Below, piece after piece: positions 7,327 to 15,093 of a DNA stretch of 53,253 bases; position 1 is the first letter of the stretch; every line of letters begins with the position of its first letter. This stretch comes from JBDHAC01 sp039588215. Its GTDB lineage: Bacteria > Gemmatimonadota > Gemmatimonadetes > Palauibacterales > Palauibacteraceae. Under the pieces are notes generated by a model. That model searched no databases. It had not been told where the DNA came from and saw only the letters and a program-made list of their open reading frames with translations. The stretch covers positions 1 through 53,253 of the forward strand of contig JBDHAD010000014.1 in the NCBI GenBank assembly GCA_039588215.1. Direction: 5' to 3'. A program made the position numbers and the translations under genes.

Positions 7327-8484
7327 ATGTCCGCGAAGCCACGGGCCCGGCTGTGGACGTTTGCTCTGCCAGCGCTGATGCTTGGTCTCGCCGCGTGCGA
7401 TGACGATAGCGGTGGCATCCTGCCGCCTCCTGACGACGCGCAACTGTCCTTTGTGGGTACCGACACGTGCGCGTTCTGTCACGGCGATCACTCCCTGGAG
7501 CTCAGCAAGTCGGGTCATCCGTACAAGCTGAACAAGGTCGAGAACGGAATCCCGCCGTCGTATCCGTTCTCGGATGTTCCGAATCCGCCGCCCGGAGTCA
7601 GCTGGGACGATGTGACCTATGTGATCGGAGGATTCGGGTGGAAGGCGAGGTTCATCGGCACCGATGGCTTCATCATCACGGCCGGCGGCCAGAACCAATA
7701 CAACCTGGCCACAGGGGGTTGGGTCGACTACCACAAGGATGAGCAGAAGCCATACGACTGCGGCAGGTGCCACACCACCGGGTACCGTGCGGACGGAAAC
7801 CAAGACGACCTCCCAGGGCTAATCGGCCAGTGGGCCGAACCCGGCATCGGGTGCGAGGAGTGCCACGGGCGCGGGAGCCTGCACGTCGAGAACCCAACCA
7901 GTGTCTCCATGACGATCGACACGCGGGCCGAGGACTGCGGCCGGTGTCACAATCGGGGCGGGATGAACGACCAGATCCCTGCGAGTGGAGGCTTCATCCG
8001 CCACCACGAACAGTTCAACGAAATGACCGCGGGCGGCCACAAGCGACTCGAGTGTGTGACGTGCCATGACCCGCATACCGGCGTTCGGTACAATGATCTC
8101 GAAGGTGCGCTGGGGATCACGGTCGCGTGCGAGGAGTGCCATAGCAGCGCACGGCGATCGATCCTGGACAACGCGCTGGCGGCGAAGAAGGGTGCGTTCG
8201 CGTGCGAGGATTGCCATATGCCGCCCTTGGCGAAGAGCGCGGTGAAGTTCAGCACCTTCGTTGGTGATGTCCGCACCCACCTGGCGTCGATCAATGCCGA
8301 TGTCAATGCGGAGCAGTTCGATGGCGGGTTCGCCAATCATTACGTAACGCTGGACTTCGCCTGTCTCGGGTGCCACACGGACGAGGACCGGGCATGGGCG
8401 GCCAGCAACGTGGACGACATCCACGGACCGGGGTCCGCGACCAACCGTGTGCCAGCCTCCACGATGCCACCGGTTGGGAGGTAA
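7327..8484 (+). CDS. Octaheme c-type cytochrome lipoprotein
   Basis: Exported multiheme cytochrome, 385 residues. A signal peptide ends in the lipobox LAAC with lipid-attachment Cys24. Eight CxxCH haem-binding motifs follow: CAFCH, CGRCH, CEECH, CGRCH, CVTCH, CEECH, CEDCH and CLGCH. A conserved-looking stretch SGHPYKLNKVENG follows the first haem. Overall spacing resembles the cytochrome c554/NapC-like multihaem group. I start at 7327 because AAGGAGG is correctly spaced and the signal peptide begins there; the open frame extends to 7243 without support. It is probably anchored to a membrane facing the periplasm or outside and carries electrons to or from a partner reductase. No partner enzyme is adjacent, so the substrate is unknown. 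Confidence 0.9.
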   Translation: MSAKPRARLWTFALPALMLGLAACDDDSGGILPPPDDAQLSFVGTDTCAFCHGDHSLELSKSGHPYKLNKVENGIPPSYPFSDVPNPPPGVSWDDVTYVIGGFGWKARFIGTDGFIITAGGQNQYNLATGGWVDYHKDEQKPYDCGRCHTTGYRADGNQDDLPGLIGQWAEPGIGCEECHGRGSLHVENPTSVSMTIDTRAEDCGRCHNRGGMNDQIPASGGFIRHHEQFNEMTAGGHKRLECVTCHDPHTGVRYNDLEGALGITVACEECHSSARRSILDNALAAKKGAFACEDCHMPPLAKSAVKFSTFVGDVRTHLASINADVNAEQFDGGFANHYVTLDFACLGCHTDEDRAWAASNVDDIHGPGSATNRVPASTMPPVGR

Positions 8485-8526
8485 TTCGCTCCAGAGTCTC
8501 GAAGGCAGGCCGTTTGGGACTCAGGA

Positions 8527-8552
8527 GGGCCGCTCGAAGTGAGCGGCCCTTT
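8527..8552 (+). terminator. Rho-independent terminator after the octaheme cytochrome gene
   Basis: GGGCCGCTC at 8527-8535 pairs perfectly with GAGCGGCCC at 8541-8549 around GAAGT, followed by TTT. It lies between this plus-strand gene and the minus-strand cluster that ends at 8612. Confidence 0.75.
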
Positions 8553-8611
8553 CCCCATCTTGCCCCGGTCGACCCGGCTGCGGACCGGCCTGGGGTCGGG
8601 TGACGAAACCC

Positions 8612-8866
8612 CTAGGGCTCAACGAAAGCCGAGCTCCGTCTGAACTGCATCGAGTTGCCGCTCGGGAAATGAAGGGTAAGCCGGTCCCCCTCGATCTCGA
8701 TCCTGGTGGGCTCGGCGGGACCCTCGCCATGGCGGACCTCCATACGAAGAGCGCTCTCCAGGAGCCCGGGCATCGCCTCGCCGGCCGATAGGTTGAAGAG
8801 GTGCGTGAAGACCAGGCGGTTTCCGTCGAGCGTGTAGGTGCCGCCCTCTCCCGAACCGCGCCGCGG
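8612..8866 (-). pseudogene. C-terminal fragment of a lipocalin-like protein
   Basis: About 84 codons read as genuine protein (GGTYTLDGNRLVFTHLFNL, then RIEIEGDRLTLHFPSG) but have no usable start. Upstream of about 8866 the same frame runs antisense-like through the end of hyuB and becomes basic low-complexity sequence. The pattern of a strand, Asp-Gly turn and second strand resembles the C-terminal half of lipocalin-like domains. It looks like a gene whose 5' half was lost when the hydantoinase cluster came to lie beside it. A GTG near 8925 inside hyuB is possible but lacks a spaced ribosome binding site. Family assignment is tentative. Confidence 0.4.
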
Positions 8867-8867
8867 G

Positions 8868-10514
8868 TCATCCCTCCACCGGGGGGCTCGGTGGCCCTGC
8901 CTCGGCCCCGTATCCGCCACCTCCGGGAGTGTGGATGGAGATGATCGATCCGGCCTCGGTCGTGACGCTCGCCTTGCCGCCCAGATTGCGGGCCTCACCG
9001 CTCGGGTCGATGAGCATGTTCCTCCCTGGCTCACCCGGTTCACCGCCCTCGAGCCCGTAGGGGCTGCCGACGCGGCGATCACTCAGGATCGTGATCTCCG
9101 CCGGAGTGAGCACCTCGATCTCGCGTTCGATGCCGTCACCGCCGCGGAAGCGGCCGGCCCCGCCCGACCCGCGCCGCACCGCGTAACGGCGCACCCGGAA
9201 CGGATACGCGTGCTCGAGCGCCTCGATCGGTGTGTTGAGGCTGTTCGTCATGTGGCAGTGCGTGGCGTCCAGTCCATCGGCCTCGGGTCGGGCGCCCATC
9301 CCGCCGGCGATGGTCTCGTAGTACGCGTACTCCCGGCCGGTTCGCGGGTCCGGGCCCCCGAGCGTCAGGTTGCTCATGGTCCCGTAGCTCGCGGCGGGGA
9401 TCCGCCCCGGCAGCGCCTGCGCGAGCGCCCCGAGGACCACGTCGACGATCCGCTGCGATGTCTCGACGTTGCCGCCCGCGACGGCGGCGGGTAACTGCGC
9501 GTTGACGAGCGTCCCCTCGGGCGCGATCAGCTCGAGTGGCTGGATCGTCCCGTAGTTGGAAGGGATGGGGAAGGGGACGATCACCCGGAAACAGTACATG
9601 ACGGCCGAGAGCGTGATAGCGTGGTTGGCGTTCACGCTTCCGGGCACCTGATCGCACGTGCCGGTGAAGTCCATGCGCGCGCGGTCTCTCGCGACAGTGA
9701 GGCTCAGTACGATCGGCAGGGGGCCATTACCCTGCCCGTCGTCGTCCATGTGATCCTCGAACCGGTACTCACCGTCGGGGATCGCTCGGATCGCCTCTCG
9801 CGTCATGCGCTCTGCGTACGACTGGAGGTGACGCATGTACGCTGTGACCACGGAGAGCCCGTACTTGGCGGCGATCGCGGTCAGTCGTCGCTCACCGGTC
9901 CGATTCGATGCGATCTGCGCCGTCAGATCCCCTTCACGCTCGACCGGGGTGCGGACGTTCGCGAGCACCAGCTGCATCACGTCCTCTACCATCTCCCCGC
10001 TGCGCACCAAGCGGACAGGCGGGATTCTGATGCCCTCCTGGAAGATGGAGCGCGATAGGGGCATCGACCCCGGTGTGATGCCCCCGACATCGGAGTGGTG
10101 CGCGCGGTTCGCCACGAAGAAGGCGGGTGTCCCGATGCCCTCGAGGTAGACGGGTTGGACCAGGGTGATGTCGGGCAGGTGGGTACCTCCCCGGAACGGA
10201 TCGTTGACCGCCACGACGTCGCCGGGCTCCATGTCCACGCTCTCGATGGCCGCCGTCACGGACATCGGCATGGAACCCAGATGCACGGGCATGTGCTCGC
10301 CCTGTGCTACCATGCGCCCGACACCGTCGAACACGGCGCAGGAGTAATCCCGGCGCTCCTTGATGTTGGGGGAGAACGAGGTGCGGCACAGCGTCACCCC
10401 CATCTCCTCGGCCACCGAGTAGAACAGGTTGCGGAACACCTCGAGCGTGACCGGATCCCAGTCCGCCGTGCCCGCTGGGCCCGCCTCGTTGCTCATGCCC
10501 GCCTCGTTGCTCAT
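8868..10514 (-). CDS. Hydantoinase B/oxoprolinase family subunit
   Basis: Beta subunit of an ATP-dependent hydantoinase or 5-oxoprolinase-type amidohydrolase, 548 residues, near the usual size. Recognisable segments are DPVTLEVFRNLFYSVAEEMG at residues 20-39, the region around CRTSFSPNIKERRDYSC, AVNDPFRGGTHLPDI, and the C-terminal GGDGIEREIEVL with FLSDRR-like ILSDRRVGSPYGLEGG. Together with the alpha subunit encoded just upstream (37 bases apart) it would hydrolyse a hydantoin or pyrrolidone ring with ATP. The first six codons are a perfect duplication (MSNEAG twice), so ATG codons at 10514 and 10496 are both possible starts. The exact substrate is unknown. Confidence 0.93.
   Translation of the reverse strand: MSNEAGMSNEAGPAGTADWDPVTLEVFRNLFYSVAEEMGVTLCRTSFSPNIKERRDYSCAVFDGVGRMVAQGEHMPVHLGSMPMSVTAAIESVDMEPGDVVAVNDPFRGGTHLPDITLVQPVYLEGIGTPAFFVANRAHHSDVGGITPGSMPLSRSIFQEGIRIPPVRLVRSGEMVEDVMQLVLANVRTPVEREGDLTAQIASNRTGERRLTAIAAKYGLSVVTAYMRHLQSYAERMTREAIRAIPDGEYRFEDHMDDDGQGNGPLPIVLSLTVARDRARMDFTGTCDQVPGSVNANHAITLSAVMYCFRVIVPFPIPSNYGTIQPLELIAPEGTLVNAQLPAAVAGGNVETSQRIVDVVLGALAQALPGRIPAASYGTMSNLTLGGPDPRTGREYAYYETIAGGMGARPEADGLDATHCHMTNSLNTPIEALEHAYPFRVRRYAVRRGSGGAGRFRGGDGIEREIEVLTPAEITILSDRRVGSPYGLEGGEPGEPGRNMLIDPSGEARNLGGKASVTTEAGSIISIHTPGGGGYGAEAGPPSPPVEG
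10479..10514 (-). repeat. 18-bp tandem duplication over the hyuB start
   Basis: Two identical 18-bp units lie at 10479-10496 and 10497-10514. Each contains an ATG start and the next five codons, so the protein begins with MSNEAG repeated and has two equivalent in-frame initiation codons. Confidence 0.9.
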
Positions 10515-10551
10515 GTCCCGTCCAGGCTGCTAACTGCCCCCTCCGGGCTAT

Positions 10552-12597
10552 TCACGCCCACTCCAAGATGAGGTTTTCCCAGCGATCCACCCGGCACCGC
10601 ACCCCGGGCGGGACCACCGTCGTCGTGCTGTACTCGACCACCAGGGCAGGGCCGCTGACCGCGTTGCCCGGTTGGAGTCGCGCGCGATCCACGAGAACCC
10701 CGGCCTGCTCGACCCCTTCGTGAACCATCCGGTGCTCACCCAGAATAGCCGCCGAGGCATCTTCGCCGGCCAGGTCACTCTCGTGCAGGGTTGGCTTCGC
10801 GGTGACACCCACCGCGCGAAGCCGCACGTTCACGATCTCGACGTCCCGGTCCGGATCCGCATATCCGTAGCGGCTCTCGTGCCGCTCGTGAAAGGTCGCC
10901 TCGAGCTCCGTGTTCCGGGTGGAGCTCGAGCCGACGCTCCCATACGGAATCGTGAGCTCGTATCCCTGGCCCACATATCGCGCATCCAGTGAACGCTCCA
11001 GCCTCATGCGGCTCTCCGAAAACCCCTCGGCCTCGAGCGCCGCTCGCCCCTGCGCTACGAGGTCTTCGACCGCCCCTTCGAGCGTCCGGTCTTCGAGCTC
11101 AGCGCAGGGGAGCAGCAGCGTCTGCGAGAAGTCACGCACCACGTCGGCGAGTAGCATACCGTGCGCGGACAGCGTTCCTGCTCCCTGCGGGACCAGGACC
11201 CGCGGGATGCCTAGGCTCTGGGCCAGATCGGTGGCGTGCATCGCCCCGGCACCGCCGAAACAGACCAGCGTGAAGTCACGCGGGTCGAACCCGCGCTCGA
11301 GCGAGATGACGCGAATGGCCCGCTCCATGGTCGCGTTGGCGACCCGGATGACCCCTTCCGCCAGCTCCCCCGCGGAGAGCTCCAGCTCGGCTGCCAGGCT
11401 CTCCATCGCGCTCCCGACCGGCTCGGAGTCGAGCGCCTGTTGGCCGCCGAGAAAATGCCGCTCGGACAGGCGTCCGAGGAAGAGGTTGGCATCCGTGACC
11501 GTGATCGCCTCTCCGCCTCGGCCGTAACAGATCGGTCCGGGCTCCGCTCCGGCGCTGCGCGGTCCCACCTTGAGCGATCCGCCCGGGTCGCGGAACGCGA
11601 TTGACCCGCCCCCGGCTCCCACGGTGTGGATGTCGACGACGGGCACCCGGATCGGGATCTCCCCGATCACCGCCTCCGGAGTACGGCTCAGCTCTCCGGG
11701 GCACAGGCTCACATCGGTCGATGTCCCTCCCATGTCGAACGTGATGACGTTCTCGAATCCGGCTCCCCTGCCGATCTCGAACCCGCCCACGGCGCCTCCG
11801 GCCGGACCCGAAAGGATCGTCTGCACGGCCATCCGACCGGCCGCTTCGAGCGACAGCGCCCCACCGTTCGATTGCATGATCCGAACGTGGTCGGAGCCCA
11901 GCGCATCGGCGATCTCCGCCAGATACCCCGACATGACGGGACCCACGTACGCGTTCACGACCGTCGTGCTGCAGCGCTCGAACTCGCGGAACTCGGGCAG
12001 CACCTCGTGTGACGCCGAGATGTGGTGATCGAAGCACGCACGGAGCGCATCGGCGAGTCGACGTTCGTGCGAGGGCTCCGCGTAGGAGTGCAGCAGACAG
12101 ATCGCCGCCGAGTCCGCCTCACATGAGGCGAACAGACCGAGCAATCGGTCGACTTCCTCATCATCGAGCGGCTGGATGACCTCCCCATGCGGCCCGATGC
12201 GCTCCCGGACGCCGAGCCGGTGTTCGGTCGGGACCAGCGGCGGCGCCTTCTCCACGTTCAGATCGTAGATGGCCGATCGCGTTTGGCGGCCGATCTCGAT
12301 CACGTCTTCGAAGCCCTCCGTCGTGATGAGAACCACTCGAGCGCCTCTCCGCTCGAGAAGCGTGTTGGTGGCGACCGTCGAGCCGTGCACCACCCGGTGC
12401 ACGTCGACTCCTTCCTCGAGGACCCGATCGGGATCCCCCAGCTCGAGCACTTCCGCGAGCCCGCGCAGCACTGCATGCGCCGGGTTATCGGGGGTGGAGG
12501 GCACCTTGTGGATGCGGAGATCGTCCCCGTCCATGAGGACGAAATCGGTGAATGTGCCGCCCGTATCGATGCCGACGACGACGTTCCCCGCGGTCAT
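10552..12597 (-). CDS. Hydantoinase A/oxoprolinase family subunit
   Basis: Alpha subunit, 681 residues, with an actin-like ATPase fold. The phosphate-1 loop is VVGIDTGGTFTDFVL at residues 7-21 and a later loop is ITFDMGGTSTDVSLC, both diagnostic of HyuA/N-methylhydantoinase A. A further nucleotide-contacting segment is LVCFGGAGAMHA. Its ATG overlaps the stop of the symporter gene by four bases (ATGA), showing translational coupling, and hyuB follows directly. Together they suggest uptake and hydrolysis of the same cyclic amide. Hydantoin, N-methylhydantoin, 5-oxoproline and acetone or acetophenone carboxylases share this fold; the A plus B arrangement without a biotin or gamma subunit favours hydantoinase or oxoprolinase. 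Confidence 0.93.
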   Translation of the reverse strand: MTAGNVVVGIDTGGTFTDFVLMDGDDLRIHKVPSTPDNPAHAVLRGLAEVLELGDPDRVLEEGVDVHRVVHGSTVATNTLLERRGARVVLITTEGFEDVIEIGRQTRSAIYDLNVEKAPPLVPTEHRLGVRERIGPHGEVIQPLDDEEVDRLLGLFASCEADSAAICLLHSYAEPSHERRLADALRACFDHHISASHEVLPEFREFERCSTTVVNAYVGPVMSGYLAEIADALGSDHVRIMQSNGGALSLEAAGRMAVQTILSGPAGGAVGGFEIGRGAGFENVITFDMGGTSTDVSLCPGELSRTPEAVIGEIPIRVPVVDIHTVGAGGGSIAFRDPGGSLKVGPRSAGAEPGPICYGRGGEAITVTDANLFLGRLSERHFLGGQQALDSEPVGSAMESLAAELELSAGELAEGVIRVANATMERAIRVISLERGFDPRDFTLVCFGGAGAMHATDLAQSLGIPRVLVPQGAGTLSAHGMLLADVVRDFSQTLLLPCAELEDRTLEGAVEDLVAQGRAALEAEGFSESRMRLERSLDARYVGQGYELTIPYGSVGSSSTRNTELEATFHERHESRYGYADPDRDVEIVNVRLRAVGVTAKPTLHESDLAGEDASAAILGEHRMVHEGVEQAGVLVDRARLQPGNAVSGPALVVEYSTTTVVPPGVRCRVDRWENLILEWA

Positions 12598-14141
12598 GTG
12601 GCCGCTCCCGACGCGGCAGGCGCCGAAGCGTCGGATCCGACGGTTGAATCGGATCGATCCCCACTGTACACGAAACGCTCGATCTCACCGTGGATGCGGC
12701 GCACGGTTTCGGGGCTGGGAGGCTCGGTCAGCCGGGAGACGCCGATCGCGACCGCGAAGTTCGCTATCACCGACCAGACTCCACCGTGAAGACCGAGCGG
12801 GTGAGGCGAGACGACGAGAGTGAGGTACAGCGTGAGCAAACCGACGCCGATCCCGGCCAGCACACCGGTGCGGGTGAGGAGCCGGCGCGTCGGAAAGCAG
12901 ACGCCCATGATCGCCGGCATCAACTGGAGCGCCCCCGCCCCCGAGAGCGCCACGAGGACCACCAGGAACTGAAACGTGTTCACGGAGAGCACATACCCGA
13001 TCACCAGCAAGCCGAGCACGATCAGGCGGCCGATTCCGATGTAGTGCGCCTGACTCGCGTTTGGCCGGATATAGCGCTGGTACACATCGCGCGTGAGCAC
13101 GGTCATGTTCGAATGCAGGATCGAATCGAGCGTGGACATCGCCGCGGCGGTGGCCCCCGCGAGGATGGCCCCTGTGAGCCACGCGGGCGCGTATTGGAAC
13201 AGGAGCTCGGGGAAGATCCGGTCCGCGATCTCGATGTCGGGCATCACGAGCGCCCCGCCCAGACCCACGAGCGCGGCGGGTATGTACAGTGTCATCAGAT
13301 AGATCGGCGTAGTGGCCCCCAGCCACTTGATCGTACGTCCGGAGACCGCCGTGTAGTACCGGATCATGATGTGGGGCTGAAACACGATCCCGAACGAGAG
13401 CACGATCGCCAGACCGAACCACATCCCCGGTGTGAACAGCCCTTCCGGTCCCGGGAGCGTCAGCAGATCCGGCCGCTCCACCGCGACCCGGCGCCACAGC
13501 TGGAGCGGCCCGCCGAACAGCTTGAAGGCCAGCACGAGCGCCCCGACCCAGACGGCCACGTACATCCACACGCCCTGCACCACGTCCGTCCAGTAGACCG
13601 CGCGCAAGCCGCCGGCGATCAGGTAGCCCGCCGCGACCAGGAGCAGGATGAGCGTACCGAGCTCGAACGAGATCCGATCCCCCGAAGCGACGCTCAGGAT
13701 GTACCCGAGCCCCTGCGCCTGGACCTGGATGTAGAGGATCGTGAACACCACGGAGACCAGGGCGGTCACCACCCGCACCGCATCGCTCTCGTAGAAGTCC
13801 GCCAGCATGTCGGCCGGCGTGACGTAACGGAACCGCTTCCCGAGCGCCCAGATCCGGCTGCCGAAGACGTACGTGATCGCTCCGACCAGGATCGTCCACG
13901 CGCCCGCGTCCCAAAACCCGATGCCGTGCGTGTAGAAGAACCCACCGGATCCGAGAAACGCGAACGCGGAGTGGTACGTGGCCACCACCGTGAGGTAGAG
14001 GACCACGAAGCCGGCCTTGCGTCCGTACAGGAGAAAATCCTCGAGGTCCACCGACATGCGCCGGTTGGCGACGATCCCGAGGACGATCGTCACGAGGAGG
14101 TAGAGGAAGATGAGCCCGGTGGCTACGACCCACGCCTCCAC
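12594..14141 (-). CDS. Sodium:solute symporter (SSS family)
   Basis: Integral membrane transporter of 515 residues with about 13 hydrophobic segments, the size and pattern of the SSS family. Segments seen include VTPADMLADFYESDAVRVVTAL in the N-terminal half and GATAAAMSTLDSILHSNMTVL near residue 330, which corresponds to the conserved family signature around the sodium site. It starts with GTG at 14141, nine bases after the DUF3311 gene, and its stop overlaps the start of hyuA. The operon position says it probably imports the substrate of the hydantoinase, with sodium. The long open frame on the opposite strand here is a compositional shadow. Confidence 0.93.
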   Translation of the reverse strand: MEAWVVATGLIFLYLLVTIVLGIVANRRMSVDLEDFLLYGRKAGFVVLYLTVVATYHSAFAFLGSGGFFYTHGIGFWDAGAWTILVGAITYVFGSRIWALGKRFRYVTPADMLADFYESDAVRVVTALVSVVFTILYIQVQAQGLGYILSVASGDRISFELGTLILLLVAAGYLIAGGLRAVYWTDVVQGVWMYVAVWVGALVLAFKLFGGPLQLWRRVAVERPDLLTLPGPEGLFTPGMWFGLAIVLSFGIVFQPHIMIRYYTAVSGRTIKWLGATTPIYLMTLYIPAALVGLGGALVMPDIEIADRIFPELLFQYAPAWLTGAILAGATAAAMSTLDSILHSNMTVLTRDVYQRYIRPNASQAHYIGIGRLIVLGLLVIGYVLSVNTFQFLVVLVALSGAGALQLMPAIMGVCFPTRRLLTRTGVLAGIGVGLLTLYLTLVVSPHPLGLHGGVWSVIANFAVAIGVSRLTEPPSPETVRRIHGEIERFVYSGDRSDSTVGSDASAPAASGAAT

Positions 14142-14150
14142 GTCAGACGC

Positions 14151-14384
14151 CTACAGGTTCCTGCGCTTGGCCCACAGCAGGACCGCGATGAGGAGGAGGT
14201 AGAGGACGAGCAAATACGCGTACAGGAACGGCAGCCCGAGGATCCACGGCTGCATGCGGTTGGCGAACAGGTAAACGGCCGGTGGTTGCGTGAGCGCGAA
14301 CAGCGCCAGAAACAGGACGACCGCGATGCGACCCGCGCGCGTGCGGGGAATCAGGTGCGAGCGCAGGTCAGTATCGCGCTTCAT
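14151..14384 (-). CDS. DUF3311-like small membrane partner of the symporter
   Basis: A 77-residue protein with two hydrophobic helices: IAVVLFLALFALTQPPAVYL and LGLPFLYAYLLVLYLLLIAV. The pattern of a first helix, N-R-x-x-P and a LGLPFLYAY second helix matches DUF3311 proteins, which commonly precede SSS transporters and are thought to be accessory subunits. I start at 14384 because GGGAGG precedes this ATG and the open frame upstream runs over the previous gene. Its stop is nine bases from the symporter start, so the two are cotranscribed. Confidence 0.75.
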   Translation of the reverse strand: MKRDTDLRSHLIPRTRAGRIAVVLFLALFALTQPPAVYLFANRMQPWILGLPFLYAYLLVLYLLLIAVLLWAKRRNL

Positions 14385-14451
14385 GAGCCCGCCTCCCCGC
14401 TGAGCGCGCCCGACTCCGGCCGGCTTCGCCTCCGGCGCCGAGCCAAGGTCC

Positions 14452-15000
14452 TTACGCGGCCGCTCTGCGTACCAAGCCGAACCCCACACCACCGGCCAGG
14501 CCGATCACGAGACAGATGACACCCCACTCGATGCCGCTTCTGTCTCTCTCGATGCGGATGTCGTCGTGTCGCGCGGCCGAGGACGGATCGCCTCCCTGGT
14601 CCGCTCCGCCCGAGCCCTCACCCGCCTGGGTCGCGATTCCCCCGGCGCTTCCCTCGAGGATCGTGACATCTAATCGGGCCACGACATCGCCATCCGAAGC
14701 GACGGCGACGACCTGATAAGCCCCGGGCACCACATTCGCGGGTACCGTGAGCTGGTGTGTGAACGTCCCTGCCGAATCGGCCGCGATCTCGCCCACATCG
14801 TACTCGTTCAGAACACCCAAGAGCATGAGCTGGTACGTCTCGGAGGCCGCGAAGTCGGAACCGATCAGCTCCAACGATGCGCCGGCTGACACGGAGCTCT
14901 GGGAGCTTCTGAGCACCGCCTCCTCATGCGTGGCGCCGGTCGCAGCGGAGGCCGCCAGCAATCCGATGATACACCCGACCAAGATCGCGCGTCTGTTCAT
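14452..15000 (-). CDS. Secreted Ig-like protein with C-terminal membrane anchor
   Basis: An unrecognised 182-residue protein. An N-terminal signal peptide (ILVGCIIGLLAASAATGA) is followed by a beta-rich domain of about 90 residues that begins SSQSSVSAGASLELIGSDF, similar to IPT/Ig-like or CARDB-type extracellular folds. A Gly/Ala/Ser-rich linker and a basic-acidic stretch follow, then a transmembrane helix (GVICLVIGLAGGVGFGLV) and a short RRAAA tail. The topology would be a periplasmic domain held to the inner membrane by its C-terminus. AGGTGG before the ATG at 15000 selects this start. It lies between the cytochrome b and DUF3311 genes; a role with the cytochrome b is possible but unproven. 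Confidence 0.7.
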   Translation of the reverse strand: MNRRAILVGCIIGLLAASAATGATHEEAVLRSSQSSVSAGASLELIGSDFAASETYQLMLLGVLNEYDVGEIAADSAGTFTHQLTVPANVVPGAYQVVAVASDGDVVARLDVTILEGSAGGIATQAGEGSGGADQGGDPSSAARHDDIRIERDRSGIEWGVICLVIGLAGGVGFGLVRRAAA

Positions 15001-15093
15001 CCGGTCCACCTGTTTCCTGAGCCCTTCACCTGTTTCGTGAATTCAGTCCCTGCCCCGTATCGACGACTCGGGCCCACCTTCCCGGAGGTCGCT

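Noticed and set aside
12690..14519. 609-codon open frame antisense to the symporter
   Set aside because: It encodes a charged, His/Asp/Arg-rich chain with no domain; it is the complement of a membrane protein gene.
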